Source of the DNA: Hyphomicrobiales bacterium
Lineage (GTDB): Bacteria > Pseudomonadota > Alphaproteobacteria > Rhizobiales > JAJFHR01
Reading direction: 5' to 3'
NCBI GenBank assembly: GCA_021775475.1
Contig: JAJFHS010000039.1
Span: 62,001 to 126,000 of the forward strand
DNA length: 64,000 nt
Of the stretch, positions 61,096 through 64,000 are shown in pieces (positions within the stretch are counted from its first letter, which is position 1; every line of letters begins with the position of its first letter). A program made the translations under genes and the position numbers. Under the pieces are notes generated by a model. It saw only the letters and a program-made list of their open reading frames with translations, was not told the origin of the DNA and did not search any database.

Positions 61096-61845
61096 TTATC
61101 TCCTCTCTTTTGCCCGGCGGTGCGTATCCACGCGTAAATATTGGTGCTGGAAGCGCGCATCGCCATCATCAGTATGATCAGCGGCGATGTAGTAGACATT
61201 GGGCTTGGTGCCCATTTCCTGGCGCAGCACCGTCACCGGCTCGGTGGCGATGAGCTTGGCCACTTCGCTGTCCGGGTCATTCATGTCGCCGAAAATGCGC
61301 GCCCTGCCCTGGCAGGTATTGACACAAGCCGGCGCAATACCTTGTGATACCCGATGCAGGCAGAAATCGCATTTGTCTGCCGTGCCGGTGCGTGGATTAA
61401 TAAACCGCGCATCGTAAGGACAGGCCTGCATGCAGTATTTGCAACCGATGCAGATGTCCGCGTCGACCACGACAATTCCGTCTTCTTTACGCTTATAGGT
61501 AGCCCCGGTCGGACAGACCCGGACGCATGGAGGATCACTGCACTGGTTGCACAGCCGCGGCAGAAACTGCCTCGAGACATTCGGATATTCGCCCTTTTCG
61601 ATATATTCGACCCACGAGCGCGTCTCTCCAAGAGGCACGTCGAATTCAGCTTTACAAGCTACTGAGCAAGCGTGACACCCGACACATCGACGGGTGTCGA
61701 TAACCATTGCATATTGCACGGTTCGGTCCGTGGCCTCGGCTTTCGCCGGTTTCGGTAGCGTTGCCGTAGCAACAGCCGCCGCTGCACCCAGCCCTGCTTT
61801 TGCAACGAGATTACGGCGAGAGAGATTGACGTCCGAATTTTTCAT
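61096..61845 (-). CDS. Tat-exported four-cluster ferredoxin-type subunit (TtrB/PsrB-like)
   Basis: 249 residues with a Tat-like signal (SRRNLVAKAGLGAAAAVATA). Four Cys clusters are present: CVGCHACSVACKAEFD; LCNQCSDPPCVRVCP; CIGCKYCMQACPYDARF; DKCDFCLHR with PACVNTC. This is the TtrB/PsrB/DmsB arrangement that carries electrons between the NrfD and molybdenum subunits on the periplasmic side. The first gene of the four-gene operon; the FNR-type site lies 71 bp upstream of its start. Confidence 0.88.
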   Translation of the reverse strand: MKNSDVNLSRRNLVAKAGLGAAAAVATATLPKPAKAEATDRTVQYAMVIDTRRCVGCHACSVACKAEFDVPLGETRSWVEYIEKGEYPNVSRQFLPRLCNQCSDPPCVRVCPTGATYKRKEDGIVVVDADICIGCKYCMQACPYDARFINPRTGTADKCDFCLHRVSQGIAPACVNTCQGRARIFGDMNDPDSEVAKLIATEPVTVLRQEMGTKPNVYYIAADHTDDGDARFQHQYLRVDTHRRAKERR

Positions 61846-61915
61846 AATGCCCTTGCTCCACCTGACAAAAAATAATGCTTAGGTGAAAATCAACCATGGA
61901 CTTGGAAGACCGGCA

Positions 61916-61929
61916 TTGACATGGATCAA
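61916..61929. promoter_or_regulatory. FNR/FixK-type operator
   Basis: TTGAC-ATGG-ATCAA matches the FNR/Anr/FixK consensus TTGAT-N4-ATCAA with a single change. It lies about 71-84 bp upstream of the FeS-subunit start (minus strand) and 225 bp upstream of rquA (plus strand). This suits low-oxygen activation of one or both. The rest of the 308-bp gap 61846-62153 has no convincing gene. Confidence 0.75.
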
Positions 61930-62153
61930 CTACAAAATCGAAAATGTGTGTTAGTTAAAACAATACTACTACCAGTTGCTGGTCAGATGAGTAATACGCT
62001 GACAACTGATAGTTGCTTTGTGGTATGCTGTGCACTACAGCGTAGGGTCATTGATGTCGCCTCTCAGCTTACAAAACAACTATCAGAAGTGTCTCTATTA
62101 CTTGCCACACAGATTGGTCCGTTATGGAATCCGAATCTGGGAAAGCTTTCTGA

Positions 62154-62969
62154 ATGCGACATGATAAAGAAAATAGCAGTGTTCAGGTCCGCCAGACCGG
62201 TGTCCTGACGGTGGCAGACGACAACGGTCGCAGATCATTGATTGATGGCCGGATGGGAGCGCTCTCTGCGATGCAATTCCCGTTCACCACTGGGCGAAAT
62301 CACCCAATTCCTGCATATCTGCACGATGTATACAATTGGGCTTATCTCAATCCCCGCAATGTCCGCCTACTGGACAATGAAGCTGTGGTCAACACGCTGT
62401 TGTGGGGGAACAGTGGTCGATTGAGGCATGCGGTTCTTGCTGAAATATCCAAAGGGGATCAGGTATTACAGGCGGCCCATGTCTATGGTCGGCTCATCCC
62501 GGAATTGGCAAAGACCATAGGCCGGGGCGGTAGCCTCGACGTCATTGACGTAGCTCCATTACAAGTGGCCTTGTGCCGGCGCAAGCTACAAGCTTTTCCT
62601 CAAGCACGCGCTCGCATCGCCGATGCTGTTCATCCCGGCGGGAATAAATATGATGTTGTTGTGTGTTTCTTTTTGCTTCACGAGCTTCCCAAAGCATATA
62701 AATGCGCTGTTGTGGATGCACTGCTGGCGCGCCTGTCACCAAGTGGAAAGGTGGTGTTCATTGACTATCATGCGCCGGCGTGGTGGCATCCCCTGCGAGG
62801 CGTCATGAGGCAGATATTTGCTCGCCTTGAACCTTTCGCTGAAGCCATGTGGCAAACTAAAATCGCAGACATTGCCAGCGATCCAGAGCCATACACCTGG
62901 CGCACCGAGACTTACTTCGGCGGCCTGTATCAGAAAACGGTCGCAATTCGCAAGGCTCGCGCCCCTTAG
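62154..62969 (+). CDS. rquA: Rhodoquinone biosynthesis methyltransferase-like protein RquA
   Basis: 271 residues. The conserved RquA segments are present: IPAYLHDVYNWAYLNPRNVR, then LLDNEAVVNTLLWGN, GDQVLQAAHVYGRLIPELAK and SLDVIDVAPLQVALCRRKL. RquA converts ubiquinone to rhodoquinone, a low-potential quinone used for fumarate reduction and other anaerobic electron transfer. Unlike ordinary methyltransferases it has a changed S-adenosylmethionine site; here V-Y-G replaces the usual glycine-rich loop. It sits beside sdhCD, a quinone-linked molybdoenzyme and an FNR-type site, a coherent low-oxygen setting. Confidence 0.78.
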   Translation: MRHDKENSSVQVRQTGVLTVADDNGRRSLIDGRMGALSAMQFPFTTGRNHPIPAYLHDVYNWAYLNPRNVRLLDNEAVVNTLLWGNSGRLRHAVLAEISKGDQVLQAAHVYGRLIPELAKTIGRGGSLDVIDVAPLQVALCRRKLQAFPQARARIADAVHPGGNKYDVVVCFFLLHELPKAYKCAVVDALLARLSPSGKVVFIDYHAPAWWHPLRGVMRQIFARLEPFAEAMWQTKIADIASDPEPYTWRTETYFGGLYQKTVAIRKARAP

Positions 62970-63032
62970 CAGGGCGCTGTCAGAAGAATGCAACTGCTGC
63001 TTGAGCAAAAATAATAAGACAAATTCACGCGA

Positions 63033-63067
63033 TTACCGTTTGGTAACGTGACAGCACCTTTTGGTGC
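63033..63067. terminator. Two small hairpins between rquA and the LacI-type gene
   Basis: TTACC-GTTT-GGTAA (63033-63046) and GCACC-TTTT-GGTGC (63054-63067), the second followed by GTTTATTT. They lie between convergent genes and probably end transcription from both sides. Confidence 0.5.
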
Positions 63068-63069
63068 GT

Positions 63070-64000
63070 TTATTTACGAGGTTCGCAAAGTGAACCGCGT
63101 TCAATAATAATCGGTTTTAATTCCTTGCTTGGGGATAAAGAACCGTCTCTGCGCATGGCCAAAAGGCACTCCGCCGCGATTCTACCCATTTTCCTGTGCG
63201 GAATATGAACTGTGGTTAGTTCAGGCTCTATGATGGTCGATACCTCAATATCATCAAATCCGGTTATCGAAATATCTTCAGGTACGCGCAATCCCATGGA
63301 CTTCGCCCGTTTCACAGCGCCTACTGCCAAGATATCATTTCCGCAAATGACCACGGTCGGCCTCGGATTATTTGCCAAAAGCTCCTCAATCGCATCACCG
63401 GCATATTCAAATTCATATGGAACCTCAATCAGTGCCAAATTTTCAGCAGGAATGTCATGTTCCGCCAACGCTTCTCTCACACCCAATACCCGGTCACGTG
63501 CACGATCATTGTCATGTGTCAGGCCGGAAATCATGCCTATTTTGAAATGGCCGAGATTCAAAACCTTCTTAGCCATGTCTTTTGCCGCTGTGTGATTATT
63601 AAATCCTACGAAGCAATGGTCGGAATTTTGCCGATAATTCCATGCCAGAACATATGGAATTCCTCTTTTTGCTAAAAATTCGTAGATGTCGTCACTCCTA
63701 TTTTCACCAATTAATAATATGGCATCGGCTCCCCGCGCAACGAGAGTTCGAATTTGTTCTTCCTCCAATTCCAGACGATAGGATGAACTGGCGACGAGAA
63801 GTGTTGAACCATTTTTGGAAATTGTTTCCTGAAAAGCCTGCAACCCTCGGGCAAAAATTGCATTATCCATTGTCGGAATAACAGCACCAATGGTATTTGT
63901 ACGTTTGGCTGCCAATGCCCGGGCGCCAAAATTCGGTGAATATCCCAGCAAGCGAATAGCAGCCTGGACACGCAGCAGGGTTTTTTCGGCAACGCTATCG
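63070..64000 (-). CDS. LacI-family transcriptional regulator (N-terminus outside window)
   Basis: About 310 residues visible, cut by the window end. The start of the frame still reads DSVAEKTLLRVQAAIRLLGY then SPNFGARALAAKR, the last helix of the LacI DNA-binding domain and its hinge. The effector domain follows (TIGAVIPTMDNAIFARGLQA; GFDDIEVSTIIEPELTTVHI). It represses a sugar- or polyol-related operon, probably one beyond the window. The true start lies past position 64000. Confidence 0.88.
   Translation of the reverse strand, partial: DSVAEKTLLRVQAAIRLLGYSPNFGARALAAKRTNTIGAVIPTMDNAIFARGLQAFQETISKNGSTLLVASSSYRLELEEEQIRTLVARGADAILLIGENRSDDIYEFLAKRGIPYVLAWNYRQNSDHCFVGFNNHTAAKDMAKKVLNLGHFKIGMISGLTHDNDRARDRVLGVREALAEHDIPAENLALIEVPYEFEYAGDAIEELLANNPRPTVVICGNDILAVGAVKRAKSMGLRVPEDISITGFDDIEVSTIIEPELTTVHIPHRKMGRIAAECLLAMRRDGSLSPSKELKPIIIERGSLCEPRK

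Noticed and set aside
61921-62208. 95-codon plus-strand ORF between the FeS subunit and rquA
   Set aside because: It begins inside the FNR-type site, overlaps rquA in another frame, lacks a ribosome-binding site and resembles no protein family.

Overview
The window looks like chromosome from a metabolically versatile, probably marine or sediment-dwelling alphaproteobacterium. This is an inference from gene content: an Agrobacterium-style lactone/hydroxybutyrate gene set with an IclR regulator, an AqpS-like channel, an RquA-type rhodoquinone methyltransferase, and many periplasmic Tat-exported redox enzymes. I see no rRNA, tRNA, CRISPR array or intact mobile element.

Layout. (1) 1-5582, minus strand: a branched-chain-amino-acid-type ABC transporter (livF partial, livG, livM, livH, binding protein) with a cupin-XRE regulator, then a FAD amine/amino-acid oxidoreductase at 5777. 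(2) 6929-23661: an IclR regulator divergent from a roughly 15.7 kb plus-strand operon. The operon holds an SCP2-like protein, an alpha/beta hydrolase, a metallo-beta-lactamase-fold lactonase, a ribose-type ABC importer, a microbial rhodopsin homologue lacking the retinal lysine, a flotillin, a small membrane protein, an SSF symporter, an iron alcohol dehydrogenase and a succinate-semialdehyde-type dehydrogenase. Lactonase, Fe-ADH, SSADH and IclR regulator match the logic of the blc/att gamma-butyrolactone pathway. (3) 23662-24460: decayed gene fragments, then an AqpS-like aquaporin. (4) 25149-29102: a LuxR regulator and an arsenite-oxidase-type molybdoenzyme with its Rieske subunit. (5) 29391-36896: a metal-stress regulon around a mercury-type MerR, with three promoters that carry the same dyad. 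It includes a MerP-like protein, a P1B ATPase with an altered metal motif, an outer-membrane barrel, an NHL propeller and a multicopper oxidase.

(6) 36983-46422: a YVTN propeller, an ECF sigma/anti-sigma pair, and a long plus-strand cluster for periplasmic thiol and copper handling (two TlpA proteins, Met-rich protein, SCO, cupredoxin-like protein, BNR protein, cytochrome c, CcdA). (7) 46706-55534, minus strand: signalling genes (chemoreceptor, GGDEF-EAL protein, stand-alone globin sensor, LuxR regulator). Two diverged copies of an AT-rich promoter region here share a near-identical lux-box-sized palindrome. An IS21 remnant and a chemoreceptor N-terminal fragment also lie here. (8) 55995-62969: anaerobic/alternative respiration, with orphan sdhC-sdhD, a Tat-exported molybdopterin oxidoreductase (FeS subunit, NrfD subunit, catalytic subunit, TorD chaperone) behind an FNR-type site, and rquA. 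(9) 63070-64000: a LacI-family regulator cut by the window end.

The most unusual element is the lysine-less opsin at 16089-16802. The next most interesting are the rhodoquinone/SdhCD/molybdoenzyme neighbourhood, the duplicated palindromic promoters, and the MerR regulon.
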